DNA from: Wuchereria bancrofti
Lineage: Eukaryota; Nematoda; Chromadorea; Rhabditida; Onchocercidae
Direction of reading: 5' to 3'
Assembly (NCBI GenBank): GCA_005281725.1
Contig: SSBO01000015.1
Span: 310,581-374,580 of the forward strand
DNA length: 64,000 bases
The notes under the pieces are model-generated. The model ran no database searches, was not told the origin of the DNA, and worked only from the letters and a program-made list of their open reading frames with translations. Positions 11,596 through 25,309 of the stretch are shown here, in pieces. Each line of letters begins with the position of its first letter. The first letter of the stretch is position 1. Made by a program: the position numbers and the translations under genes.

Positions 11596-14500
11596 TCACC
11601 TACTTCGTGAAAGGTAATAACTCCAATAAACTATATTAAATACAGTAAATAAACTCGGAAATAATATTATGGAAATACGATCTATGCGGTCGGCTGTCCA
11701 GCTACTTGCGTATTTCTGGAACGATAAGTGTGCTTTCCGTAGTTGATTTCTAGAAGTATGATTATCATTCGAATTCAGAAGTAATGTTTCTTCTTTCTGA
11801 TTTGAGCGAATCGTACTAGAACTCATGTATTTTTATTCAAGTACTGGAAGATTAAAATTTAGTAACTGATTTCAAACTTAGCACAATGGATGAAGCCTAC
11901 AAGCAACCTTGGCGAGAGTGCCTTATCACGAATCTGGAGAGTTAACTCTGTCTAGTTTGAGGTTATTGCTGATAATTCCTAAATCTCAGGTCTATATAGA
12001 TGTGATTTTTTTTTGATTAAAAATTGGCATTTTAGCGATAATATAGAGTAGAGAGAGAGAGAGAGAGGTGTTGAAATAGTAAGCACTCTGTGAACTACCA
12101 ACCTTGTAGCATCCCCTCCGATTATACTTTCATTTATTACGCGACTCTCAGATGGCATGAGAACTTTTGTATCCATCCACGGATCGATTGGGCTGGTTTA
12201 AGAATTCATTAGTGATTTCGAATATTTCATTTCTTGTGAAAAAGCATTCAAAATTCCGAAGTTTAGAATTTCATCTTAAGATGGTTAAACAGAATATATG
12301 AATATGCAATACCATAACACATTTTACCTGATACTTCTTATAGTGACGTTATTTTCAATTTTTTTATGGCATGTAATCGGTGAATGTTTCCGACTACTAT
12401 GCATCGAGGATGATCGACAACGTTTCTTGAGAGGTTTTTTCACGGCAGTTATCTAAATTTTGTTACATAAATGCAATTATCTTAGACTAAGACTTATCTC
12501 AAACAGAAGACTGAAAGGATAGAAAGGGAAAGGAAGCAATGAATTTTATTTATTTCTAATAATATTATAGTATTTACCCTTCCAACATATGCCAATTTAT
12601 ATTAGATGATAAAATTATTAAAAGTATTTTGTCTTAGGATCTGCTGGGATGTGAATTCTTACAGTAGTGATGAAGTCCTAGTCATAAATGCATAATGTTA
12701 TGTTTCAAATTGTTAATTCGTTTTGATAAATAATGGCTTGAAATTTTAAAATTTAACATTAATTTACTTCACTGCGAGCATTAATTGAACCGATGATAGC
12801 CAATTCAAGAAGTGAACAAAATACAAATGAAAGGCACGACAGCATCCAAACATCTAAAATAATTATAACATGCAATATTCTCTTAAAGTCTCTTAAAAAT
12901 TGAATCATTGAAAAAGCAAATAAAAATTGATGATGTAACGATCACTGACCAAATGCTTTAACATAACTGACACGAGGCAAATTTCGCATGATGTTACCAA
13001 AATGAAACGTAAGGGCAAGAAGTGAATTAACACCAAGCATTGTACGTGCTGGGATCATTTTGACGCTGAGACAAAAACTGATCCAACTAAAATGAATCAC
13101 ATCTCTAATTAATTTTCAGGAAATATAAATCATTTGAATGATTTCAAAGAAGAAATAGAAATAGGCCTACCTACACAGATTCTTGTAACTCTACCCTTTT
13201 CATTTATCCTAAATATACACAGCTTTGCTACATTTATCTTACACACTTTTTTGTTAAATCAAAATTCAGTCTTAAATTTTCAAAATTTATAAGAAAAAAA
13301 TTTTTAAACCAATTGAAGAATTGCTTAATAACAATTCATACTTGATGAGTAAAGACACATTTATTTATTCACTTTGGTTTTTTTTTTATCTATTTTATAG
13401 TAAACTATTAATTTACGTAATAAACTTGTTGAATTAAATTACTTTGTCACAAATTAGTAAGTTATATGTCTGTATGGTGGACTATACACCTGAGAAACCT
13501 AAGAAACTATGCTTGATAAATTGTGATATCTGATAAATTGATATGCTATGTATCTATCTGATAAATTGATATGCTATGTATCTATCTGATAAATTGATAT
13601 GCTATGTATCTATCTGATAAATTGATATGCTATGTATCTATCTGATAAATTGATATGCTATGTATCTATCTGATAAATTGATATGCTATGTATCTATCTG
13701 ATAAACTTGTCATCCATATATTTTACCTGATAAAAATGGTAAGATAAGTTGGAACATATGCCTGAAATATGTACCATCCATAACGTCTAGTAAATGTAAA
13801 TGTCATCGTTAACTCATTCCAAATACCAGCTGGATACGGCTATAATATGAATTTAGTAATGCTAACAAACTTTTGAAAAATAAAAAGAGCTTTGAGTTGA
13901 TTAGATTAGTTACTTATATTTAAGTTGCTTCCGCTTGAAATTCTTAAACCAGAATTCCTGAAATTATTTTTATGTTTGATGACGTTATATTTTTCTAAAG
14001 TTTATTTGAATTGATACATATGATATTGGTTGTTTTAAAACTTTCTTGCCGATTTTGTTAGATATTAAAAATGGTAGTTTTTTTTAATTAAAATGCTGTA
14101 ATTTTAGTACATTTGAATTATGATGATATTGTATTGATATTAGTTGATATTGACATTATTCAGTGATCAAAAATTACGATTTAAACATTCGAAGTCAATC
14201 ATATAGTTTTACAATGAACTTTAAAATTGAACAGTTGAAATAGTAAATGAAATTAAAAATACCACAAGTGCGATGGATGTGTTGTAACTGCTAAGCACAA
14301 AATCAGGTAGTATTATTTGATCTTTTAGAAGTATTAATGGTTCTTTCGTATTAATCCATCGCATATCAACCTCCTAAATGAAATATTTAGTGAAATTTCA
14401 GAGGACAACAATGGACTATGAATCCGATAAAAACTGATGATACTTCGATGTTTAGGAATTATTGATTATGATTATGGTGAGATGATCAAATGTATTGTAT

Positions 14501-17500
14501 AATTTATTGATTCACTTGTCTAAATAACCGTTTTTCATACTTTCTGATCACTCATCAACAAATTATGATCGTTTGTACTTGATTTTACGACATCGTTTCT
14601 CGCACCTATCGGTGCGGTTCTATCAATCATTTATCTCTCTCTGTTTCTGTCGAAGTAGTCGATTTTAATTTTAAATTTAATTAAATATTAATAAACTTTT
14701 GATTTTACTTGACTAGTTGAATGCGGAGAAAGCAAAGGGAAAACATTTGTTTAAAAGAGATTATATCACCATTATTAGACTAATACTTTTCATTAATGTT
14801 TAAATCAGATTGAATTTGATATATTAATTTTTATAAACTGAGCTTTCTTCTCTGAGTATTCGGCAAGATTTTTTTCTAAATTTAAAAGAGTGGAAAAGAA
14901 AAGATAAAAAAGATTTTAACAATGAAGTGAAAAAGGTAAAAAACAAATTTTCTTTTAACAATTTAATAAAACGATAAATTTGTTTCTCTTGAAACTCTAA
15001 AGTTGAAATTTCATGGAGTGGTGGTCTACCTGATTATTGTAACTGAAACTCTCAAATGTTAGTAGGCATGTCTGTTCATCCATTGGAAATGACGTGAAAT
15101 CCATTTGACATGGACCTTTTACCTGTACCCTGAAATTTTTGAATTATAATAATTTGACAAAACTGTTATCTCTAACAAATCCATTTTCAACAACACTAAA
15201 TTACCTGACAGGTTAAACTCATCCTAATCTACGTTTTTATTTTTTGCATAATTAACTCGTAAGGAAAATTCTTCATCACAGAATATCTTTTAATAATTAT
15301 TAAAAAAATTTGAACCTGTAATTAGCCCATACAGTGCCATTCGGATAAATCATAAGGAAAAGATTAGTGAAAGGTGATTTGTGTATGTTGGCTGATTTAC
15401 TATTAATGAACACTGTATTAGGTTTCCAAATTTGATCTAAAATCTGAAAAAAAGTTTTTTTTTTTTTTCTAAATTATAAACTTGTTAAAAACAAATAATA
15501 GTACTGTTTAAAGAAAAGTTATAAATGATAGATGGCAATAAATATAAATTTTATTGAAATTCTATTCGTAAATTAGAAGGGAACCAAGGATATCAAACTT
15601 TATTGAATCATCCTATATTAATTTTAACAACAAATAATAAATGATGTGAAAAGTTTGTTATAGCATGAATACTAATAAATCAATAAACCATATGAATATC
15701 GATTGATATTGATTGATAGGATCACCTTGGTATTATTAAATTTTAATTGCACTCCACATGAATGCATTTCCAAAATTCTTTCTTTGTGTTCGACTTTTAT
15801 ATTGAAAATTTCTTTATCACATTGATATGATATTATTTTGAGTTAATAGAATTACCTCATTGCTAAGTGATAAATTATATTTGCATGGATTCATATCATC
15901 GTATCTCAGTGCTTTATCAATCCACAATTCAGTTACATAAATATCCATGTCAAAATCGGATGTCATTTCGTTTACTGAATTTACTTCTTGCACCCATACC
16001 TAAATGATTTGCGACATTTAATTATTGAAAAACATATTTTCATTAGTTTTTGTAGATTTATCTTTTACAATTTAATCCATACAAATTAAAAAGCTTTAGA
16101 AGTAATCTTTCAAATTTTAATCGTTTAAACTAAACCAAACCTCAATCCAAACAATGACACCTTCCTCTGATGGAGTTTTATGTGCTTTGTATCGTTTCAG
16201 CAAAATTTCAATTATTTTTTTATCGGACGTGCAACTGTGATCAATTTCACTATATTTCACGTCAACAACCGGTGATTCGTCTATATTTTGCATCGGTGAT
16301 TCTACTTAAAGACTAATTGATTAATCAAAATCTTAAAAATTGACTTTTGTTTATGATGTTTCGAAATTAATGGAAACTATCAAAATTATTGTCATTTTTA
16401 TTTCAATAAACAATAATAGTAATTTTTTAATATCTAAATATTTATGCTTAATACTAATAAATTAATACTAATTACGTCATACCTTCAGTAATAATTTATT
16501 CAATCAATTTTAATACTTAACATAAATGACCATAACGGTTTAAATATTTTCATAAATTTTTATCATGGAATGTGTTTTGGAAAGTTCCATGCATAGTTTT
16601 ACTTTTGACAAATGGTCATTTAAATTATCAGAGATAAATATCAATTAAGCTTGAACTTAGCTTATTTGATTAGGATCTTATCCTGAAGTAAACCAAACCT
16701 GAAGTATTTGATTATGATTGTTGATAATATTACCAGAAAAACGGAAATTTTATTATAGAAATTAGAACAAATCAGTTCTAAATTATGTAATAATAAATAA
16801 TCGATTTACTTACTTGTCACACTGTCATCAATTATTTCGAATAATTCTGGTACATCATTTTTTACAATGGTTTGTTCTAGCTAAAAAAAATGGGTATTTT
16901 TAATTGTTGACAAATTGATCGATTGCACTCGAACTTAACTTTTTTATGTTATGCATATGTTAATTCATATATTAAATACATATGTTAATTTCTCACTAAG
17001 ATTTCACTCCAAATTATACATTAAATCGAAAAGTTAATTGAATTTCTTTACGCTATTCCAAAAAACAATTTCATTTTAAGTAGTAAATCGATTAAGTGCG
17101 ATTAGATCGATTAAGCATGGATTAAGAACAGGAATTTTTTTTAAATAATTCCTTGCAATGGATGTGTTATCGGATGACCTTTGAGAGAGATTCATTAACA
17201 GTGTTAGAAATGATTTCACTCTATGAAATACATTTGGAAGGGAATTTTGATGGAACTACCGGTAGGTTTGTTACGGTATATTAGTTGTGGGGTATGTTTA
17301 TTCGGATACTTCAATAACCTTTCGGAAATTATTTCTGAGTTCCGTCAATAATCTGTTGTTCTGAACATAAATTTCCCAATGATATTTCTGGAAAAATGAA
17401 ATTAATTCTTCGAATAAATTATAAAGTTTACATTGAATAATAATGATTTGCTCACCTCAAGATTCTCTAATCCATTTTGAAGATCAATCATATCTTCCTC

Positions 17501-17596
17501 GTCACGTTGTTTCTGATTGAAATTTAAATCTTCAGATAATGTTAACTGCGAATACATCAATAATAGTAGAATGCTATGAATACACAGGGCATACAT
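11596..17596 (-). CDS. Cys-loop ligand-gated anion channel subunit (one-base frameshift in exon 2)
   Basis: Thirteen exons (minus): 17596-17456, 16880-16813, 16304-16141, 15999-15856, 15443-15316, 15129-15030, 14373-14263, 13839-13727, 13086-12950, 12853-12768, 12452-12328, 12192-12103 and 11815-11596. Apart from one extra base in exon 2, all phases agree and give about 541 residues. In order: signal peptide ([17 protein letters not shown]), acidic linker, ligand domain ([24 protein letters not shown]), Cys-loop [16 protein letters not shown]1 ([12 protein letters not shown]), M2 with [19 protein letters not shown]3 ([20 protein letters not shown]), a basic M3-M4 loop and M4 ([20 protein letters not shown]). 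The Pro-Ala-Arg before M2 marks anion-selective members of the family. The M2-M3 region resembles nematode ACC/LGC acetylcholine- or amine-gated chloride channels; the ligand cannot be read here. No vicinal Cys pair is visible in loop C. It would act in the plasma membrane of neurons or muscle. Confidence 0.9.
13530..13697 (+). repeat. 28-bp minisatellite, six copies
   Basis: Six near-perfect copies of a 28-bp unit beginning CTGATAAATTGATATGCTAT fill 168 bp, followed by a partial copy. They sit in the channel gene's intron between the M1 and M2 exons. The near identity of the copies points to recent expansion. Confidence 0.95.
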
Positions 17597-20038
17597 GATA
17601 CACTGACTGCATTGAATCTACGTACAAATAAAAGTATATAATTAATATAGTAATGAAAAAAAAGAAGAAAAAAAACACCTTTGCATAATTAATTTTCGAA
17701 ATTTTGATTACCAGTTAAAATGTGGAGAAATTTAAAATGCCACTATGAATGAGAAGAATTTCTTATTCCTTAATCAGTTATGGAAAAGTTTTTTAGAACT
17801 TTCGGGTAAATAATGGAACCTTAAACTTGCTTAAAAATAAATAGTATTTTTTTCTGGTTTGAGTAAATAGTATCACTGTGATATGATCGAAATGAAAAGT
17901 ACATTTTGTTTTTCAAAAGTTCATATGCATGCATTATGAGTGAAAATATGAAATTTATCTGTGATTTTGGACTTTTTATTTATGATTGATATTGCCGCGT
18001 AGTCTACCACTTATGTTACATTTTAATAGTAATATTTGATTGTTAATTTCACTTTAAAATTAAAATTTTAAAGTTTCATTTGAAATTGGATTTAAATTTG
18101 AGGAAAAATGATAACGCGGTGTGCACTTTACATCTGTTATCACAAATAAGGAGATTAAAGGATGAAGAAGAAAAGTAATCGCAGCATTGAAGTTAATTTC
18201 TGCAGAGTTAAATGATGAGGTACTGAAGTGAAGTGTTGGTTAACTTTCCTTTTAGTGTCATAATCCGAAATAGGTATTTTTAATAAGATTGGATAGAAGA
18301 TAAGAAGTGTAGGAAGGATAAGTGGATAAAATAATTTGTTAGCAATACTCTGTTTTGGATGATAATTGAGTTTCTTATACATATATAAATTGAACGAAAT
18401 AAAGAAAAAAGATGAAAGGGACTGAAATTTTAAAAGATGCTCAAATTTGATTAAATTGTAAAAGAGAATGAAATTGGAGATTATCTGAAAGATTTTATTT
18501 TTGTATTGAATCATATAGTGAAATGCTTGGTGACAATATTTTAAGTTAGCAAAATTCAGAATTAACAGTCATACCATTCACAGTTTATAGTTCTTAAATT
18601 GTTAGTTACTCAACTACAGTTGGAAATAAATTACGAATAAAAAATTAATGTTTGTTAACTTTTTTTTTTTGAACTTTAACAATAACTTCCAATTTTTAGA
18701 TGAAACAATTCATAATTAAAATTAACAAACCATTTCCAATGACAAATTTAGCTATCAGTTTGTAAGAACCGGAAAAGAGACCGGAATGGCTATCGAATGT
18801 GCAGGATAAAGTGATATCATCGCATAAATCATAACAAACTGTGGAATAAAAATTGTTAATTTAAAAAAAAGAAAACATTGTTTTACTATTTGTTAGTTAA
18901 AATTTGATAGCCATTTGAATATTATACACAGATGGAAAAGATAAATAGAACTTGGCGCAAATGAACATTAAATATGCGAGGTTGGCGCAAATGAACATTA
19001 AATATGCGAAAGAAAGAATCTAAGACTGATAGAAGAAATGTTAAGAGACAAAAGGAAGGACAAACTATTTGTTTTTTTCCGAAAACAATGAATGAAGAAT
19101 TTATGAATTATTTTTGGCCAAATGTTTTCGGCCAAATTATTTTCTCATATGATATTCAACCATACTTTAATTTAAAAACATTCTTCAATTCTTTTTGTAC
19201 CATTTATCAATTCGTACAATCAAATAAAGGAATCATATATAAATAGAAGAAGAATTAACTCCTACAATTGGCTTTTCTCCAATTTCTTTCTAACTTATCA
19301 TTGATGATAGTACGATTGCTTTGGAAGATAAAAGAATTAAAGTCAAGAGAGTAAAAAATTTTTAAAGTAATTCGAAAGTTTTAATGCCATCTTTCGTATT
19401 TGTCGTACACGGATGGTATTTGGTCTATTTAATCTTCAAAAATTCCTTCTTTTTCTTTCTTCATTCAAACTCTTCCCAATATTTCTTAACCATTCAGTCT
19501 ACTTAAACCAAATATACTCGATGCGAAGTTTTTCTTATCATTGGCGCTATTATCTACAATCGGAACTAAAATATTTTATTTTCGTAGTTTAGTTCATTTT
19601 CAAAAATCGCTACATCTAATAGAGAAGCCATTAATATAAGAACCAAGGCAATCTCAAGCATCAGTGCACGAAATATTAGTAAATTAAAATTGCTAAATGC
19701 TAACATTTGGAAACTTAAAAAAAAAAAGGAAAAAGAGAAGTGAAGAAATTAGCAATTTCTTTTTACTAGAAAACCATTTTACGAAAAAAATCGTAAATTT
19801 AACTAAAACATATAATTGAAAAAAAGATTTATGATTAACAAAAAATTGAAAAATGTGTTCTAAGCTATGATAACGTGCTCGTAAAGTTAGGTGAAATTTT
19901 ACGAAACGAACAATTTTGGAATTTACAGAGTAAAATCTTTCAATAAATTAAAGAAGCGGTGGTAAAAAGAAAAAGAGATTTGGGATTAGTTAAAGAAAGA
20001 TAAATAAATTTGAATAGTTAAATAAATTTCTATTTTAG
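17597..20038. other. Gene-poor stretch upstream of the channel gene
   Basis: A/T-rich sequence with no supported exon. A 119-codon open frame on the minus strand (18155-18514) is made almost wholly of Leu, Ile, Phe, Lys and Asn codons expected from A/T-rich DNA and lacks splice or start context. A TTTGTACGTAG acceptor lies about 24 nt upstream of the channel start codon and could be a trans-splice site. Confidence 0.5.
18952..19009 (+). repeat. 30-bp direct duplication
   Basis: Two adjacent copies of a 30-bp unit starting TTGGCGCAAATGAACATTAA begin at 18952 and 18982 and are almost identical. Confidence 0.95.
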
Positions 20039-20100
20039 TCTGGAAGAGTTACTAATATATGGCGGATGTGATTACCAAAGTGGAAAAACTGTCCTTTTGA
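20039..20100 (+). other. Isolated exon-like segment
   Basis: The segment has a CTATTTTAG acceptor and a GTGAGC donor and reads, after one phase base, LEELLIYGGCDYQSGKTVLL. If the donor is ignored the frame continues through FLKPNDKFICIHC to a stop near 20173. The composition is much more protein-like than its surroundings. I found no partner exon and do not recognise the peptide, so it may be a remnant or an exon of an unassembled gene. Confidence 0.25.
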
Positions 20101-23100
20101 GTGAGCGATTACTTTGCACTTACTTTTTAAAGCCAAACGATAAATTTATATGTATTCATTGCAGGATATATTGACAGTTTTAGTATACAGTGGTTTAATT
20201 AAGTTTATTCAAATTAAATTTTATTTTATTTTAATTCAGAAAGTTTTAAAATTTATTCCTTTCTTCTCCATAATTATGTAATCAATATTAAATTTAAATT
20301 TTATAACTTTTATTACCATTCATTTGATCAAATAAAAAAAATTTGGATAGCAAGAAATGAACTACTTGTAATGGCTAAATTCTAAATTTCTTTTCCATTA
20401 TTTATAGAAACAATCAATTTTTTAATTAGCCACTTGCTGCTGCTGAATGATTCTTTAATTGGAAATTTTAGAAATGAAAAACATATTTTAAAACATTTCG
20501 TTGTTTATGTTTCACACTCATTGGTTCGTTAATAATGAGTAAAGCTAGGTAGATGCAAAATTTGAAAGCTTTCATTTAAAATTTATTATGTCAACAAATA
20601 TGTGCAATGTTCATACTAATCATTGTTTCTCTTCTAAAATCACCCATAAAAAAATCAGTGAGTGGAAAAACTTTTTCCATAGATTCCAGAAAAGACTGTA
20701 AATTCAATTCTTGAATTTTCTAATTAAAAAAGAAATTTTTAAAAAAAAGAACTTTTCGCACTTATATAATATCACATCTTTGGCAAATATCCTTACTTGA
20801 AAAATGGACGACACACTCCTCGAAATGCTTGACAATGCGAGAATTCGGGATGAAAACGAAGGAATTTTTTTGGTGGAAATGAAGCAATTTTATTTATTAA
20901 ATTAATGAAAGCAAAACTAATCATTGATATAAATTCCATTAACATATTTTTTCGATTTCATCCGCTTCAATCGTCAGAGAAATAATTGGAATATGTCAAA
21001 ATTCAGATCAGAAGTTCTGGAAATAATTATAGCATCTGGTAATGGTCGTTATCAGTTCGTTCAGTTAACACATTCTTTTTATCTTTAGCTTATCTCTATC
21101 CTATATGTTCTTTTTTCATTCAGTTTATTTTATTTTGTTATGAGAATAACATTCCCTTCTGATTGACAAACTACAATTGAAGGAATTGGAAAAGATACAT
21201 TCTGCACAGTAGGATGAAATCAAAATAATTACTTTCATATGATGGAAGGAAGTTTGATGCAAATATGCAATTTAATTCAAAAACTGAATTATATATTTGA
21301 TGGAAAGTTTTAAAATTATTGAAGAAAAAGACAAGAAAGTCATTTGTTTTTTTGTCGAATTGGATCGGTTAATTAGCAAAGATTCATTGTGATATGTTGA
21401 GGAAAAGACGATGAAAAATGGTTGTTGCTTTATACTTATCTAAAACCTTTAAGAAGTTCTCTTCCATAATTATGCTAGTCCATATGGCTTAGAAAATCTA
21501 ATTTAAAGGAAATATTGCAAAAACAGTGTGACTTCTTAAATTATTGAAATATTCACCGTAAAGTTAAGATCAACTGAGTTCATTTTAAATAAGAGAGATT
21601 TCATTTGGAAATTGGATCTGTTCAGTTATCGCTAGTAGATTCTCACATCTTATCATAATGATAATAAGGTGACGTGAAGCTAACATCGGAATAATCTGTG
21701 ATTCTGATATTCAACAATGAAGGTATAAGTTGAAGAAGCCAGTATTATTAATGCATGATTTCTGAAGTTTCTTGACAATGATATAATTAGAAAATATTTG
21801 AGATAGTTGTAGCAAGGTTAAATTTAAATTTCTAAAAGTTACATTTTAAAAGACTATAATTTTCAAATATTGTCAGATATCATTCTAATTGAACAGATTA
21901 TATGTAGCATTAGTTTGAAAATGCAGAAAAAACTTTGATAAAATAGTCTTACCAAGAAAAAAATTACTAAAACTATAACGTATTCTTTGGAGTTCCTGAA
22001 AAGTTCGATTAAAGAAAAAATGTCCTTTGGAATTTTTAGGCTATAAATGAGACCAATAGAAAGAGCAACTATTTAACTGCCAGATTAGACAAGAATTTTG
22101 TGGGCTAATCACAGCTATGCGTGAAATTATTAATCCCAAAAATGTTTTCTCTAAAATTGCTCTTTTAAGGAAGTATTTGTGTTGGGCTAATTTAATTTTC
22201 TTCTCGCATTTTCTTCATTTTTCTCTTTTTTTCGCTTAATGGCAGTGAATCAAACGTTATATCAACGAAATGGACAAATATCAATGTTTAATTGTCGAAA
22301 GTTAATAGGTTTGTCGAGAAGTAAGAACTCTTTAAGTTAAAAAAAAGAATGTTCAAAAATGATATTATAATTTTGAAATTATCGCAACGAATGAATACTG
22401 ATAAGGAAACTGAAAATGATATTTGCTATGGATAAATCAATTTCCTTTCCTGGCTGATTAGTTTATTTCCTTTTACCGTCCTTTGATTCCTTTCTCATGA
22501 ATTCCGGTTCTTTCTTTTTCCGATGCGATTTGCTGGTTTCATGATCTTTCTATTCTTTAAACAGATCACTTGCTGCGTTACATGTTCTGGAAGTGCCAAA
22601 TATTTTTTTTAAAACATCCCTTTGTTTCAAGATTGAAATTTCATGAAAAAAACCGGGAAGAACCAGGAAATTTTCCAAGTTGCTACTTCATTTCATTGTT
22701 ATGAATATGTTTGAGGAGGCATCTCATCCATTCTGTATATCTTTTTCAATGGAAAAAAAGTGATCTGAAGGCATTTTACTGTTACATTTCAACTGCAAAA
22801 TTAGATAACATTGGTATTGAGTAGCTTCCGATTCACTACAACAAACCACTAATACCGGATGTTTCTTCTTAGTTCTGAAATGGAACAACTATTGCTTGAA
22901 ATACAACACTTCAAAATACTTACCAGTTAGTCGTACTCTAAAAGTTAAATTTGCAGAATTGTTTAAGATTTCATCCTTTATTTTTCAACTTTTCACCATT
23001 TCTCACTTTGTTTATCCGTTTTGTAACAGACAAATTAACATTTATTCGTCAGATTTAAGGTAGTTTGAAAGAACTCCAAAAAAAGAGTAAAATTATCAAA

Positions 23101-23762
23101 CTGATCATATGTTGTTGTCTTCTTAATATTGCATCTGAGTGTCACTGGGATTTGCTAATTTTGCACTATTAACTAATTAATACACACAGCAATTATTCGT
23201 TCAAATTGAATTAACTGTGCAATGTACATTGGTTAATATTAAATTAGCTTGCAATTATTATCGGTTAATATATATTGCATCTGTGTATAATTATTACTGA
23301 TATACTCATAATTTGAGGGAAAAGCACGAAAAAATATTATTGGCTTCATTTTATCTTTTTTTCCTGCTAATTCCCTTTGAAATTCAATAATTGATCTTCT
23401 GGATTTTTTGATGCTATTTACTGGATTGAAATAACAAACGTTAAATTTAACTTTTTGGAGACTTATACTGACTGATTTCAATTAAGAAACTTAAATCAGT
23501 TTACTTCTTTTTTCTCACTGAATTGATTGAAGAAGTTGCATGATTTGATAAACAGAAAAGTTGCAGCTCATTCTCAAAAATTACAAAATTAAGACTCTTC
23601 CAATCTCGGCGGAACACATCTCAATTCGCAATTAATATTCTGCAGCGCATCACCGAACCTGCAATTAACCCTTCAGTGACGATTCGGTACTTCGCGGTTG
23701 GATGAAATATTTGCATTTGTAATGACATTTCTGTAATTTGTAATTTCTTAGTTGTTTGTAGG
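20101..23762. other. Gene-poor stretch
   Basis: I see no supportable gene on either strand. A 33-codon frame starting at 20804 (MDDTLLEMLDNARIRDE) is the only stretch with non-random composition and is too short to call. Confidence 0.45.
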
Positions 23763-25072
23763 ATGTTTCGGTGGTTGTCAAGCTATTCAAAGGTCGTAAA
23801 ATTATCAAATGTTCGGTCTTTTCCCAGTTATCGTCTCGTTGCCATGAATTCCACATATGAAACCAACAAAAATGTAAATTACATTTTATCCTCCAATTTT
23901 AAATGCGCTAAAATTTATTTTGTTTACTCTCACTTTCAGTTAGTTTCATCTTCTTCCTTAAAATGAATTAGTGCATTTCCAGGTTACTTCATCTAACCGC
24001 GATTCGATTAGTGATGGCACAAAATATGTTAAATTTGCTGCGATGTTGATCACAGCCATTGTAAGCTTTGCATTTACTGATAGCTTATTTAGTCATCGTT
24101 GACATATTTAGTTTAGTCAGTGAATAAACTTAGAGCTAAGTTTTTGATGTAAGCCTTAAGTCTTTGATGTGATAGCTAACACCTTAAATTTTCTTCTGGA
24201 AGTCATATATGTATAAATTGTCAAGAGTGCAACTATGGGATGATAGATGATGTAGAATGACTGGATAATTCTAATAACAGAATTGACAGTTAGATAGGAA
24301 CAACCGAAACTAATTCTACAGAAGATAGAGACTGACAAATTTTTGTAATTATTAAACTTTGTTGTTCAGTTATCAGATTTCATTGTCAATACGACCTTTC
24401 ATTCTTTGTTTTTCTAATCATACTCTTCGAACCTAGTTCATTATAATCTGTTCCACCCACTATTTTATGTTTGAATATTTTGGTTTATGCGTGACTTTTG
24501 GTTATAATAATCAGATTAGCTTTTCATTTCTACATTGCTTTGCTTTTCTTTCAGTGAGACAAATAAAATCTTTATAACTTTCAAAGCAAATTTGAAGTGT
24601 TTTTCCAATCATTTGATACTTTTTATAGGAAATGATATATTTTGATATAATACTAAGCTATCTATAACATACTACGTTTAATTTATTAAAATTTTTTCTT
24701 TTATATGGGCAGCTTTACTAGTGGCAGTCACTAGTAAAAAAACTGAATGCGTATTAATCATCAACATGTAAACATCATCTTATAATTTTTTGGCGCTATG
24801 TTTGAGATTCTTAGTGGTTGTTGAAATATTCCAACTAGAGATTTGTGATGAAAGTCAAATATAAATGATAAACATTGATTATTGACTTTTTTTACGTTCA
24901 GATTGGTCTTCGACTTGTCACTTCTATATTGGGTGGAAAAAGCTACGAAAGCTTTGGTGATACTTTCAAATCGAGTGCTTTTTCGTGGCCTCAACATTAC
25001 AATATATTTTTGTCCCAAGATAGATTGGATGTCAACAATGAAGATGATGAAATTTCAGCCGATGGCATTTAA
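23763..25072 (+). CDS. Small single-pass protein, probably mitochondrial, 119 aa
   Basis: Three phase-0 exons: 23763-23873, 23983-24060 and 24902-25072. The first ATG lies two bases after a TTTGTAG acceptor, a position suited to spliced-leader trans-splicing. Residues 1-28 (MFRWLSSYSKVVKLSNVRSF and following) are basic, aromatic and Ser-rich without acidic residues, like a mitochondrial presequence. A helix, YVKFAAMLITAIIGLRLVTS, crosses the exon 2/3 junction at about residues 52-71. The C-terminal half is soluble and ends in an acidic tail (DVNNEDDEISADGI). One membrane helix after a leader suits small inner-membrane assembly or respiratory subunits, but I do not recognise a family. The exon structure is supported by TTCCAG and CGTTCAG acceptors and by GTAAAT and GTAAGC donors. 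Confidence 0.7.
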
Positions 25073-25303
25073 AAAGAAGTATATTATAGTCATTTTGCTC
25101 ATTATGGATGGATAATTAAGAATGGGTAACTAATCCATCTGTGATTCGAAAGTTTTCACTTGGTTTTTGCTTAAGTTTATTGATGCCTTGGAAAAATGTC
25201 TCTTAGTTATCCATCTTTTCTACCAGATATCCTACCTGCCTACTCGATGAGCTTTCCAGATCGGATTTTGTGAAGTAATTTCTTATTCTTAATCGATTGG
25301 CAA

Positions 25304-25309
25304 AATAAA
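25304..25309 (+). terminator. Polyadenylation signal AATAAA
   Basis: A canonical AATAAA lies about 230 nt after the stop of the small mitochondrial-type protein and is the likely 3' processing signal for that gene. Confidence 0.5.

Noticed and set aside
18155..18514. 119-codon minus-strand open frame rich in hydrophobic residues.
   Set aside because: Its Phe, Leu, Ile, Lys and Asn content is what A/T-rich DNA gives by chance, and it has no splice or start context.
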